From Coccinella septempunctata (lineage: Eukaryota; Arthropoda; Insecta; Coleoptera; Coccinellidae), in contig NC_058195.1 of assembly GCF_907165205.1 (NCBI RefSeq), forward strand, positions 31,144,936 to 31,208,935: a DNA stretch of 64,000 nucleotides, written 5' to 3'. The translations under genes were made by a program, and so were the position numbers. A model generated the notes under the pieces. It had not been told where the DNA came from. It did no database searches and saw only the letters and a list, made by a program, of their open reading frames with translations. The stretch's first letter is position 1, and the number at the start of each line of letters is the position of its first letter. Below, piece by piece: positions 1-11,796 of the stretch.

Positions 1-1425
1 ACATATACATAATTTGAGTAGTCAGTTTATCAAATCTTTGAGTAACATACCACAACCTGTCTTCGAAAATCTAAAATTGAATATTAAGAAAACAATGGAA
101 AGATGAAAGATATATTCAAATTTAATTGGTTTTCGAAAGTGAATATTATTATATCGAATATTAAAAAAATACTCAATCAATTTTGCTGGGTTAGTGCAAC
201 GGGGTACCATACTGTTTTGCGTATGATATAAAAGCTCAGGGAAAAACCTCAGCAGAAAAAACCCTGTCTCCCCGTGTTTACAAACATTAAAAACATTTCT
301 ATATACATTACAAAAATTAAAAACAATTCTATATGCATTACTAACAATATATACACAATATATACATAAGAATAACAGCTATGCAACAGATGGGATAAGG
401 TTGGTTGGTTTTCGTCAGCTTTCTCCTTTATTCCTTGATGATGATCTGAAAATTTCAAATTGAATTGAGTTATTTGATAGAAAAATTAATTTGGAAATAC
501 TTACGTTTATATGGCCCTAGAAAATATGGTATGGTCTTCCGTAAAGTTAAATGCACCTCCATTAATATTTCCCGACATGATAATTCAGAGTGAATTCCAG
601 AAACTCAAAAAAAAAGACGAAGAAATTTTTTTTTCGAAAAATTTTGAATAATTGTGCCTAAAAGATTATTAGGAATATGTGAAAAGGTGGAAAAGGTTAT
701 GATTCAACAATTTTGACGAATGGAAACAATTGAAAAAATATATAATAACGAAAAAAGATAGGGGTAGGGGGTTATTGATATGAAATATAAAAATTTTGGG
801 TTTTTCCGAGATTTGTTTGTGTGATTTGAAGTGTGAATAGAAACAGTTAAGTTACCATATAATCCATAATTTATCCATGAAATAATGCATGAGAATTTGG
901 AAAACAATTTGGAAATAGAAATTTGGAATAAATTTCGAAAAACGTGGAATATCGAAAGATGATGCGTTAATAAGTGTGAATTGCTTTAGAATGAGGGAAA
1001 ATGGGAATTTTGAAAAAAATTGGGTTGAGAATACGTTACAAAAAAAATATTAAACAAAGAATGCGAATGGGTTATGCTGAATTTGGAAAAGAATGATTTA
1101 ATTGTTAATGGTTGCTAAACGTGAAAATTTTGTATAATGAAGAATATTGTCGGTATGAACTTCGAGACGAACGATGAATTGATTTTGAAAAGGGCCAGAA
1201 ATCACAGATAATTTTGACGAAGAAATTCATTTGATAGGGATAATAAAGCGCGCGCATGAGGTCGGACAGCGATTAATTTTCATCCTGAGAATTTGATTTC
1301 AATTTACTCAATGAGGTAATTAACGAACAATTTGGAAAAAAAAGCAATTTTGAAAATGATGATTATGCAATTTTGCTGTTTCCGAAAATCGATGGATTGA
1401 TTTGAAAAATTGATCAAAAATAGGA
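1..1425. other. Non-coding 3' flank of Helitron unit A
   Basis: This AT-rich stretch lies downstream of the Rep-helicase stop codon and is repeated almost unchanged at 24771-26195 and 37131-38555. Several short open frames of 60-120 codons occur on the minus strand, but they are low-complexity and match no family I recognise. I see no RNA gene or second protein here. Confidence 0.6.
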
Positions 1426-4400
1426 TTACTCATTTTGGATAGAATTCAAAATGTTACCGAACACTATATTTTTAGTAAAAACTTTTTTAGATGATTTGAG
1501 CAAATACCCTTGATGTTTTGTCTTTACCACTTCTACCTTCACGGAATCCCAAGAGCGAGCTCTTGAGAAAGCCACATAGAGTTGTCCATGAGAAAAGACA
1601 GGACTCGCTAGGTATATGCCAACGCGTTCAAATGTTTGCCCCTGTGCTTTATTAATGGTGAGGGCAAAGCAAAGTTTCAACGGTAATTGTCGTCTTTTCA
1701 GTACAAACGGCAAGTTTTGGTCGGAAGAAGTTAGATCCATTCTAGGAATGAGAACTCTTCTCCCGCAAAAACGGCCGGTGACGATCTCGGCTGTTATCAA
1801 CATATCTGTCACAGCTAACACCAGTAGTCGTGTACCGTTAATCAATCCATCTTCAAGACATAAATTTCGAAGAAGTATAACCGGTACACCTACTTTGAGT
1901 TTGAGTTTGTGATGAGGCATTCCGCTTGGTGTTATGCTGTTCAAATATTCTTCCGGAAAGTTTGCCACCTCGTCTTCATCACCCGAAGCCACGCTATCGT
2001 TACTGTGAATAACGAAGGTCTTTCCGGGAAACGATTCGAGAATTTTGTCATTGAGTAAATTACAATGTTCATTCTTGGGACAGAGAATAGCTCGCTGTGC
2101 GAGTTGCTGTGGTGTAAGAGCGTGAAGCTGTCCGTAAATCTCTCTAACAACATCAACCGTCAGACAACGATCTGGCAGATTAACAAAATCACCATCTTTT
2201 GTGTCCTTGTCTTTGACGATTTGGGTGTTGGTGGTACCCCTGCCCAGATCTTCTAGCCACCGGGTGAAATCCTCCCCACCTGCATTTACACGCATATTGG
2301 TCATCAGATGGACCACTTGAAAAACTCTCCAGAACCTATAATTTGTGAAAAAGAGCTCGATTTGTTCTACACGACCAGAAGCTACTGGAAGTAGCTGTTT
2401 AACATCTCCTCCAAGTAGTATGCATTTACCTCCGAAAGGCCGGGGGTCCATACATACATCTCGAAGTAGATCGTCCACAATATTAAGGACATGGTTACTG
2501 GCCATAGAGACTTCGTCCCAAATTATAAGCCGAATTTTTCTCAAGTGGTCAGCCTCCTGGGATTGTGCCGTTATAGAGGAGCGGGAAGATGCATTCAGAT
2601 GTAATGGCAACCTGAACGTCGAATGGACCGTTCTTCCGTTTCTGAGCAATAACGTAGCTATCCCAGTGAAGGCTACGGCAAGAGTTGGTATATGCCGTTC
2701 CTCGCAATATTTCAGCAACGTGTTGTACAGATGAGTCTTTCCCGTACCACCACTGCCTTGGAGATAGAAATATCTATCTACACCTAACGTCGCTGACTCG
2801 ACCGCAGAAATGATTTTGTTGAACACATTGCGTTGTTCCTGGTTCAAACTCCCAAGACTTGAATCTGACGACTCCGTTCTCGAAGTCTCATCGTCGTCGT
2901 TGGTGTTGGTAACGTTGACTCCCGAACTTGAGGTTGGCTCCGGCAGATTAAAGTCTCTGAGAGTTTTTCCCAGAAAACGTAATGTCTTCTCGATTCTACG
3001 CAGAGCGCAATCTTCAGATTGGCATTCTGAGATACCTTTCCTCACATAATCCTCTATCATGAATCGCTTGAACTCATTCCAAAGTGACAGTGGTTCGCCG
3101 ATCTCACAGAAACACAGCATGTACGCGAATAATTTCCGCATACACCCGGGCATTTCTACCAGGACTGCGTGTTCCAGAGTTCTGAACCACTCCGAATCTG
3201 ACGCTATCAGATTTCTGGCCAGTACCGCTTCTTTAAACGTAGAATATAATGTGCCGCTGAAGGATTTTAAATCATTAAAAGATTTTGCTCCTGGAACGTG
3301 AAGGAGCAAAATACGCAAATTAAACTTTTCTATGTACTTCGGACTTATAGTGTACATCCTAGGTATTACAGATCGTTTTCTCAAACGTCTAACCCAGCGA
3401 TGTTGGGTGGCATTAAAAGAATAAAGGAGAGGTATTTCACAATACTTCCATTCACGTGCGCTAGGATCGTTCACATTAAGTTCGAAATACGCCTCCAAAC
3501 GACTGAGTTTTGAACGTTGTAACGCTGTCATCTCTTCCCCTTCTTCAAAATATACCTCACGTTCTCCAGGCAAATGGACGGGTAACCTATAGATTGTATG
3601 ACTTTTGTCTTGAATATGGAAAGACAACAATCTCCAAGCTGATTCACCGGAAGAGATGTAGCGGGAATCAATGAATGCTTGGATTTCGTCCCAAACGACC
3701 TCATTTCGCAACTGAAGAACGGCAGCATCGGGACCTTTATTTATGTATTTGAAAACATATTTGATAGCTCCTACTGAAGTTATCACTTCCACGTTTATAT
3801 GAGATTGATATTTCATGGATAAATATGGATTATACGGAACTACGTCTCTGTTATCTATCACACACATTCCTTTGTTTGTTTTGAATATCGCGGTGCGACC
3901 GTCATTTCTTCGCCTATATACGGGCAACGCACAATTAATTTTGGTAATTTCCGAAAACTCTTTGGGATAATGCTTGGTGCACTGTCCGTCGACCATACAT
4001 GGAGAATCCGGTGCGCGATCACCACAGGGTCCGTGAATCATGGTGGACATTATAATATCAAAAAGCCGGGTGTTTTCGGCTGGTAGCTCGGCGCAAATCA
4101 GCTTGTCTACATCCTCAGAATTTCGCAGTTTATATTCATCTGCCAAAGTCAGAAGACAGTGCATATGAGGAAGACCGCGTTTTTGAAATTCTATAACGTA
4201 AACGTAAGCGATCACATCACCGAAAATTTTGAATTTCAATATATCCTCGAAAAATGCCCTCCTTTTTAAATCGAACATTCGCGCGATTAGTTCCGGTCTA
4301 TCCTGAGGATTCAACAGTTTACTTCCCATATTTTCAGTGATCTCACGCCAGTTGGGGTTACAGGTGAAAGTGACGAAAAGGGAGGGTCTGCCATATTTTG

Positions 4401-7234
4401 CTACAATGGCCATTGCATCTTGATAATTTTGCTGCATGAAACGTGCCCCTCCGATGAACGAACTCGGTAGGATAGTAACTCTACCTATTCTTTCACCACC
4501 GTCTGGTTCCACTACCGTTCTTCGCGCAATATAATCTTGGAGCCCGACGTAGCTCTCGACGCGTAATTCCTTCTGATGTGTTCGCAAAAAATTTAATCGG
4601 AAACCTTCTAACTCAACGTATTTGTCAACGATGAACTGTTGAGCCAAGCGTCCAGATAGAAGGATCGGGTTAAAATGATTTGCACGAATCATCAGACGGT
4701 AGCACTCGAATTCTAATTTTGAAATCCGTTTATTTCCAATTGTTTTCTGCAACCCAGTCGACCATCCCAATTCTCCGTTAGGGAAAAGTAGTGGATAACA
4801 GAGAGCATCAACAATTGGAGACAATTTTGGGATATCCTTAATTTGGAAACTATTACTTGTACTTATTAAATTCACACGAACTGTGCCTGGTGGAGGTATA
4901 TCCCCGTCGACTGTACGAAAAATAGCGCCGATTTCGGTGGAAGTGGAAGGTGCCGCGTAGACCTTCCTGTTGGTTCCTGGTTGTTGGTGGAAATATAGGC
5001 CAAGTTGCGGAACGGAATCGTTACCACTGGTTCGTCGTGTGTCACGAACCACTTGACCTAGGGTAGAGTACATTTGGGCGTATGGGTGAGTTTCCCTCAG
5101 CAGAGCATCTATTTGCCCTAATAATCGGGGGTTGCAACCGTCTCCAACTCCTTTTGATGCCCTCTTCTTCGTGGCTTCTCCTGAATCCACGAAATACAGC
5201 GATCCAAATGCTGGATCGGATGGACAAACATCGCCTACTCGGTGGTATATCTGTCCTGAGACCACAACAACAGGGGCTCCTCTCGCCAAACCTTCTCTTT
5301 GAACGATTGTCGTGGAGCCAAGGGCGAGCAGCGTGTTGTAACTTCTTATATGTTGTATGAAGTTCTTCGATTGAGGGTGGTTGTTCATGATCAAAGCCTT
5401 CAGCAGGTCCGGATAAGCGGCACTCCCCGGAAGGCTCACTGCGCCTCTTTTGCAGCAAATCATATTCTCGGTGCGAAAAAATAGAGCTCCACAGAAAGAG
5501 CACTCACTACTAAGCGCCTCAAGGTAATGGTCAGGCGTGTCCTCCTGATGTTCAGCGACATCACACACAACAGACGTAGAGGTTTCCGTTTCGTAATTAT
5601 CGTCCTGTCCAACTTCGCAATTTTCCGATATCATCGATGACAAAACTGCTTTTGTAGATATTCTTTCAGATGGAACGACTCCAAATGAGGAGGAATCGTA
5701 TTCCTCCAGTAAATAATACTGGTCTCCATCTGACAAATTATCCACAGAAACCATTCGCACCTCTATCGGATTCAAATTGTAGAGCAGAACAGGAGAATAA
5801 TTTTGCAATAAATAATTCAATAAATATTGGAGATTATTGAAGCTGAGCAAGCATGCTTTACCTTCCTCTTCTATACATTCACCGTTCGCCCCACGACTGT
5901 GAGAATCAAATAGATAATAGGAGTTCGCTATTTTTCCTATACAGGTAGATAATTCCCCAGACGTAAATATAGCGGAAGTATAATTTCGAAAAACCTGTGG
6001 TAGACCTTGCGCTAACGGAATATCGAATTCTTCATGATTTTCAATGTTTATATGACTCACAACTGAATCTTCCTCATTTATATGCAATGAAAAACAAACG
6101 TTATTGATTTTGAACTTTGGAAACACCTCCACAACTAACAAATTATTAAAAATGGGTGAATTCCGCGAAAAAATTGATTTTAAATATAATTTATCCCCGT
6201 AATCCAAAATATTATCTATGATCGCAGTGCACCAAGCATTGAAGGGGAGAAGTTTGCTATAAGCCAATGCAACTGCCGCGATTGCAGTACATTGGTGACC
6301 TCTGGAATCCGGACTAAATCGTAAATCATTTTGGTTTCGAGAACCTCTTATGATGGTTCTGAATATCACGGATTGCCTTTCATCATTATTATCACGTTGA
6401 GAAGATGAAATTAACGGAGTCATTACTTTGTCCTTGCTGGTTCCTGCTATTCCAATTCCATCAGAAATATCTGAATTTGAAAGTAATAAAATAAATATAA
6501 TTTACTGAACGTGAGTGAATGTTTTCAATTCATGTGATATATAAGTAGTTTTATGAAACATAATTCAATACATTGAACTCTCATTGGATATAATGAAATT
6601 TAGTTATAATATGGAATTGCTGTAGAATATGCTAAATTTGAATATTATATTTCGTAATTTATTGTTCTTGAATGAAAGATAATTAATTTTCCAAAGTATT
6701 GAAGGGGAAAAGGAATATTGGAAAATATAACACTCATTGAATTTTTCTGAAAACATTTTCAGATTCTATAAAATTCCACAGATTTCTGATTCATTTGTGA
6801 AAAAGTCGAAAAAAAATATTATACAAAAATATCTCAAATACCTGGAACGAAAACTTTCTTTCCCTTCCTCGTTTGCTTACTCAATTTGCTTGCTCCTCTC
6901 TTCCTTCTCTTCATGATTCGGCTCGAAGCTGAAATAAGTCAATTTGTAATGTGTTATTAATTCGTCACAATCTTTTGTCCTATTAAGAATGACACACAAG
7001 GAAGCTTTAAGCTAGAATAAGGGACCGTAATTTTCAATTTGGAACGTTTGTATTTTCAATTCAGAAACATTTTCATAGAAACGTTTCAGATAAACCTTTC
7101 ATACGTAGGTCATTTCTGGTGTTGGGTGTACCTATGTCTCGCAAATATATATGAACCAAAAAGAGAAACGTTTCACGTGGAAAATTAGTGGTTTCAGTAA
7201 CAAATTTTGGTTTACCTACTGCAGGATTATTCAT
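1426..7234 (-). CDS. Helitron Rep-helicase (intact copy)
   Basis: This is the transposase of a rolling-circle transposon. A HUH Rep endonuclease nicks and joins DNA, and a Pif1-type helicase unwinds it. The main exon is 6470-1426, and its first ATG (6423) opens a 1665-aa frame. Numbered from that ATG, it shows: a possible N-terminal cysteine-protease-like region (about 25-215, Cys45, Asp173-Ser-His175); a CxxC...CC putative zinc site (308-324); Rep motif TFTCNPNW (685-692); HUH motif PHMH (His753, His755); the paired tyrosines YVFKY (Tyr889, Tyr893); Walker A GSGGTGKT (1223-1230); Walker B WDE (1302-1304); and late helicase motifs NKAQGQTF (1591-1598) and YVAFSRAR (1616-1623). Two upstream exons (6928-6842 and 7242-7216) join in phase and add a basic, nuclear-signal-like segment, MKRRKRGASK. 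They move the start to 7234 and give about 1716 aa. Domain calls are strong. The 5' exons are predicted from splice sites only. Confidence 0.88.
6842..6928 (-). other. Predicted small exon encoding a basic segment (Helitron gene, unit A)
   Basis: On the minus strand a ttatttcag acceptor precedes this 87-nt open exon, and CCAG/gtattt follows it. It reads ASSRI, then MKRRKRGASK and further Lys/Arg residues. The entry phase fits the exon at 7216-7242, and the exit phase fits the acceptor before 6470, which leads in frame to the main ORF. The lysine/arginine density suggests a nuclear localisation signal. The same exon is conserved at 31612-31698 and 43977-44063. Confidence 0.65.
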
Positions 7235-7242
7235 ATCCACTT
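7216..7242 (-). other. Predicted start exon of Helitron gene, unit A
   Basis: This short minus-strand exon lies between a cattcag acceptor and a GTAG/gtaaac donor. It holds an ATG (7234-7232) and codes MNNPAV before a phase-1 junction to the basic exon at 6842-6928. The same exon lies at 31986-32012 in B and 44349-44375 in C. An alternative start is the ATG inside the next exon. Confidence 0.5.
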
Positions 7243-7408
7243 CTGAATGATTTAATTAACGAAACTTTCTTATAAAATTGAATGACACTATTTCTTACCT
7301 TCTAAGTTTCGCAAAGTCCAAAATCCTTCTGGAGATTATTATATGTTCAAAATAGGTTTGGTGGTGTAAAGATCAGAAGTAAGCAGGAGAATGATACTCT
7401 GTCAGTTC

Positions 7409-7446
7409 GCCGACGTTTCGGAAATGTATTTTTCCATCTTCAGGGC
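7409..7446 (-). ncRNA. Hammerhead-like motif in Penelope terminal segment (left arm)
   Basis: Minus-strand counterpart of the motif in the right arm, with the same blocks (CTGAAGA, GGAAA/TTTCC stem, GAAACGTC) and the same extra T. Cleavage competence is doubtful. Confidence 0.4.
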
Positions 7447-7985
7447 TCTACAAAAGTTATGAGAAGACAATTTTGAACACCAAATAAATAAAAAATTTAA
7501 ATAAAAGAGCAAACACGAGCTACATTATAAGTTGTTGACTAGAAAAATATCACAAGAAAAGATGGTGTGGTTAATATATCTATACATTGAAAATATAAGG
7601 AACGTGTACACAGCCTGAAAAAGTTCTTTCTCTTTCTCTTCTATAAAATTACATAGTAAAAACAAAATATATGTTATACATAAACGTACATAGTACTTAC
7701 AAACTAGACAAATGTATCCTCCCAAAATCACTCCAAGAAATCTCAAATCCATTCTCCAATATTTAATGTTAAAATCATGTATAATTGATTGAAAAGCGGG
7801 GACGACAACAGTGCGACCGATACAACGATATGCCGACAGACGGAGGTGAAATTAAAGAAACAGCTGATCGGGAAATGAAACAAGGTAAAAAAGGTAAAAA
7901 GACATAGGCGTACCCACGCGTGTGATGTGCTGAGAAATCAAGAGTGAAATTGAGAGGGGTTTAGAAAATAAAAGTTGATCTCATT

Positions 7986-10222
7986 TCATCTTCCACCTCT
8001 TGTTAGTTGGTTCATTTTCATTTTCAATAGGGAGTAATAAAATCTGCTGAGTTGTTGAATATCAGATCTAGAGTTCACTGAGTCATGGACACTTATCTGC
8101 AGCATCTCATAAATGAATCGATTACTCAGGTATGACTCCCTATTTAGTATGTGGACGTCTTCAAAATTGAAGATATGTCCCGCGTTCACACAATGTTCGG
8201 CTAAAGCTGTTTTGGGGTTGGAAATCGGCAAACGAACAGATCTAATATGTTCTTGGATTCTGGACTTCAGATATCGGCCCGTCTGCCCTATATAAACTTG
8301 AGAACAGTTCAAACAGTCGATCTTGTAAACCACGTTGGAGTTCAGAAAGGTTGGTGTCGGGTTTTTGATGATACTGAAAAAGTGTCTACCTAAGGTGTTC
8401 GAACTCTTGAAGGACAACCTAACGTCCTCCTTTTTAATAATTTTTGAAAGTCTTTCTGAAAGGCCTTTGATGTAAATGAGTCTGTGGTAACTCGAAACTG
8501 CATTCGGAGGTTCCTTAGACGTAATGTCCTGGGGTGGGGGGAGTTTGGGGGGTTCCCTTAAAATTTTGTTAATGAGAGACGCCGGATAGCTATTGCCCAG
8601 TAAGATAGACCTGATTTTTTTAAGGTTTTTTTCGTGAAATCTGCAATCAGACAGGTTTAAGGCTCTGAACTTCAGATTTCGTATGATGTTTACTTTATGT
8701 ATCATGGCATGATGGGAGTGAAAACCTATATATCTACCAGAGAAAGTAGGTTTCTGGTACCAATCGACATATAAAACATTTTCGTCCACACGCTCAACTC
8801 TCATGTCAAGAAAATTCAGAGCGTTATTTGATTCCAATTCTAAAGTGAATTGTAATTTAGGGTGGAAAGAGTTGAATGTGTCCAAAACGAGTTGTTCAGT
8901 GTTAACGGGTATAGCAATGAAAATATCGTCAACGTAGCGTTTAAAAATGGGCACCCAGAAAGGCAATCGGGAAAGACAAGAATTCTGAAGTTTCACCATT
9001 ACAATGTCACAGCAAATCTGTGAAACACAATTTCCCATTCCGAAACCAAAAATCTGGCCATCAAAAAGTTGTAAACCAACTTGAAAGTGTTGAAATCAAA
9101 ATCGGGTGAGGGGTCGGAAACTACATTCCAACTTTCTTCAATGATCTGCAATGCTAAATCTGTAGGTGTGTTGGTATAGAGAGAAACGACATCAAGTGAT
9201 ACCAATATATAGTCAGGTGGTAGTTTGGTTCCATTTATCGAATTGAAAAAATCAAAGGAGTTCCGGACATAATGTTCATCTTTGACGAATATTGGCTTTA
9301 ATAGATCGGCGACAAATTTTGACAACTGATAAATAGGGGAACCTACAAAGCTCAAGACCGGTCTCAACGGTATGCCAGTCTTGTGTATCTTGGGAAGAAA
9401 ATACATCTTAGGGAAAATGCCGTTATTACAGGTTAATTTCTCCGCGACAGTTTCCGATATTAGGTCCTTGTTCAGCAGGATCTTGACGAATCTATTATTC
9501 TTGTTCTGGATGCGAAATGTGGGATCAGATTCCAACGTTTGATAGGTATGTGTATCATTGAGAAGTGCCGTACATTTTCCAAAATATTCATCTCTGCTCA
9601 TAATTACAGTAACGTTCCCCTTGTCAGCCCTCAAGACAACTATGTGATCTTTATTGTTCGAGAGAAACGTCTGAGTATCCCTCATATCCCGATACAAGGA
9701 GGGACTGAAAGATTTAGAATATTGGTTCGAATTTAAAAAATTCGTAATAGTGTTAACAACTCTACCCCTAATCAAATCTCTATTCTCAAAGTCGTGTTTA
9801 CCGATAACCCTCTCGCAGTCAACGATCACGTCCATCACAGGTATTGTTTTGGTGTAAGGAAGATTGAATTTATGACCCATGCTGAGAAAATATTGCACAT
9901 TATTGGGTATGGAGAGATCCGAAAAGTTCATAATCCATTTGTCGGTGGTAGTTTGAAGACAAGAAGGTACTCGCATATTCATCAAGTTATTAAACTTGAC
10001 CATTTGTTTATTTCTAATCTGGTGAAATTTGAAACTATAAAACCTATTCTGTCTGGTCGAGAAAGAGAAGAACAAATCTTCCGGTATTTCATTTCTAAGT
10101 TTTGACTTTATAACGTCAATATTATGTTTAATCTGTCTTAATTTCCAATGGTAAAAACATATCTCAATATTAAGCACTCGAAACTGAAACTGAGTCAGTG
10201 CGTTGTAACTTTTTCCACTTGA
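7986..10222 (-). pseudogene. Penelope-like reverse transcriptase with GIY-YIG endonuclease, frameshifted and 5'-truncated
   Basis: Reverse transcriptase and endonuclease of a Penelope-like element. The upstream frame (10222 down to 8999) carries RT blocks ADKGNVTVIM, PKIHK, RPVLSFVGSPIYQLS and SLDVVSLYTNTP. The downstream frame (about 9080 down to 7986) continues with FGFGMGNCVSQ, the catalytic YVDDIF, and then a GIY-YIG nuclease (VYKIDCLNC...YIGQTGR...RIQEH) with the CxxC insert typical of Penelope-type enzymes. The two frames overlap, with a frameshift near a T run around 9065-9075, just before the catalytic block. The N-terminus is lost at the junction with the inverted arm at about 10222. 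The open frame upstream of that point, to 10294, is antisense to the right arm and is not part of the protein. Confidence 0.88.
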
Positions 10223-11111
10223 CAACTCTTTCCACCCTAAATTACAATTCACTTTAGAATTGGAATCAAATAACGCTCTGAATTTTCTTGACATGAGAGT
10301 TGAGCGTGTGGACGAAAATGTTTTATATGTCGATTGGTACCAGAAACCTACTTTCTCTGGTAGATATATAGGTTTTCACTCCCATCATGCCATGATACAT
10401 AAAGTAAACATCATACGAAATCTGAAGTTCAGAGCCTTAAACCTGTCTGATTGCAGATTTCACGAAAAAAACCTTAAAAAAATCAGGTCTATCTTACTGG
10501 GCAATAGCTATCCGGCGTCTCTCATTGACAAAATTTTAAGGGAACCCCCCAAACTCCCCCCACCCCAGGACATTACGTCTAAGGAACCTCCGAATGCAGT
10601 TTCGAGTTACCACAGACTCATTTACATCAAAGGCCTTTCAGAAAGACTTTCAAAAATTATTAAAAAGGAGGACGTTAGGTTGTCCTTCAAGAGTTCGAAC
10701 ACCTTAGGTAGACACTTTTTCAGTTTCATCAAAAACCCGACACCAACCTTTCTGAACTCCAACGTGGTTTACAAGATCGACTGTTTGAACTGTTCTCAAG
10801 TTTATATAGGGCAGACGGGCCGATATCTGAAGTCCAGAATCCAAGAACATATTAGATCTGTTCGTTTGCCGATTTCCAACCCCAAAACAGCTTTAGCCGA
10901 ACATTGTGTGAACGCGGGACATATCTTCAATTTTGAAGACGTCCACATACTAAATAGGGAGTCATACCTGAGTAATCGATTGATTTATGAGATGCTGCAG
11001 ATAAGTGTCCATGACTCAGTGAACTCTAGATCTGATATTCAACAACTCAGCAGATTTTATTACTCCCTATTGAAAATGAAAATGAACCAACTAACAAGAG
11101 GTGGAAGATGA
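10223..11111 (+). pseudogene. Inverted 3' fragment of the Penelope-like gene
   Basis: The plus strand encodes the end of the same protein. It begins just after the catalytic RT block and includes the complete GIY-YIG domain (YKIDCLNCSQVYIGQTGR), with an open frame from 10260 to a stop at 11109-11111. Only a few residues differ from the minus-strand copy (for example N to D in SLINKIL and I to F in HFFSIIK), so the duplication is recent. It has no RT catalytic core and no start codon of its own, so it is a truncated arm rather than a working gene. Confidence 0.85.
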
Positions 11112-11344
11112 AATGAGATCAACTTTTATTTTCTAAACCCCTCTCAATTTCACTCTTGATTTCTCAGCACATCACACGCGTGGGTACGCCTATGTCTTTT
11201 TACCTTTTTTACCTTGTTTCATTTCCCGATCAGCTGTTTCTTTAATTTCACCTCCGTCTGTCGGCATATCGTTGTATCGGTCGCACTGTTGTCGTCCCCG
11301 CTTTTCAATCAATTATACATGATTTTAACATTAAATATTGGAGA

Positions 11345-11572
11345 ATGGATTTGAGATTTCTTGGAGTGATTTTGGGAGGATACATTTGTCTAGTTTGTAA
11401 GTACTATGTACGTTTATGTATAACATATATTTTGTTTTTACTATGTAATTTTATAGAAGAGAAAGAGAAAGAACTTTTTCAGGCTGTGTACACGTTCCTT
11501 ATATTTTCAATGTATAGATATATTAACCACACCATCTTTTCTTGTGATATTTTTCTAGTCAACAACTTATAA
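11345..11572 (+). other. Conserved leader ORF with possible intron in Penelope terminal segment (right arm)
   Basis: A 75-codon frame, starting MDLRFLGVILGGYICLVC, lies 3' of the endonuclease gene in both arms (the other copy is on the minus strand at 7525-7752). A good donor (GTAAGT at about 11398) and a ttttatag acceptor (about 11456) lie inside it, so the real coding part may be only the first ~18 codons spliced onward. In Penelope-like elements the terminal segment often carries the 5' leader and a small intron for the next copy. This reading is an inference. Confidence 0.45.
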
Positions 11573-11650
11573 TGTAGCTCGTGTTTGCTCTTTTATTTAA
11601 ATTTTTTATTTATTTGGTGTTCAAAATTGTCTTCTCATAACTTTTGTAGA

Positions 11651-11687
11651 GCCCTGAAGATGGAAAAATACATTTCCGAAACGTCGG
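11651..11687 (+). ncRNA. Hammerhead-like motif in Penelope terminal segment (right arm)
   Basis: The order is GCC, CTGAAGA, a GGAAA/TTTCC stem with a 6-nt loop, GAAACGTC, then GGC. It resembles a hammerhead ribozyme core with a 3-bp stem I, but one extra T precedes stem II and stem III has no loop. It is probably a degenerate or dimer-dependent relative. Penelope-like elements are known to carry hammerhead motifs in their terminal segments. Confidence 0.4.
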
Positions 11688-11796
11688 CGAACTGACAGAG
11701 TATCATTCTCCTGCTTACTTCTGATCCTTACACCACCAAACCTATTTTGAATGAAAATTTTTGGATCACTACTTCAGATTTGTTATTATTATATGT

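Larger units (their letters stand above)
7347..11784 (-). mobile_element. Penelope-like element with long inverted arms
   Basis: This 4438-bp insertion is absent from units B and C, which keep a single uninterrupted copy of the target. The 12-bp sequence attattatatgt flanks it on both sides (7335-7346 and 11785-11796). It contains a minus-strand reverse transcriptase/GIY-YIG gene. About 1.5 kb of the 3' end (7347 to about 8850) is present again as an inverted copy on the right (about 10223-11750). Penelope-like elements are known to insert as partial copies with inverted or tandem terminal segments. The right end carries about 34 extra bases beyond the inverted arm. Confidence 0.9.

Noticed and set aside
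249..907. Minus-strand frames of 60-120 codons in the Helitron 3' flank (also 25019-25827 and 37379-38187)
   Set aside because: Low-complexity, AT-driven, lengths differ between units because of point changes, and no family resemblance.
2065..5484. Plus-strand frames inside the Rep-helicase gene
   Set aside because: Shadows of the minus-strand coding sequence. They recur in B and C at fixed offsets for that reason alone.
10223..10294. N-terminal part of the long Penelope reading frame (MSRKFRALFDSNSK...)
   Set aside because: It is antisense to the inverted right arm. The true gene sequence starts at the arm junction, so this start codon is an artefact.
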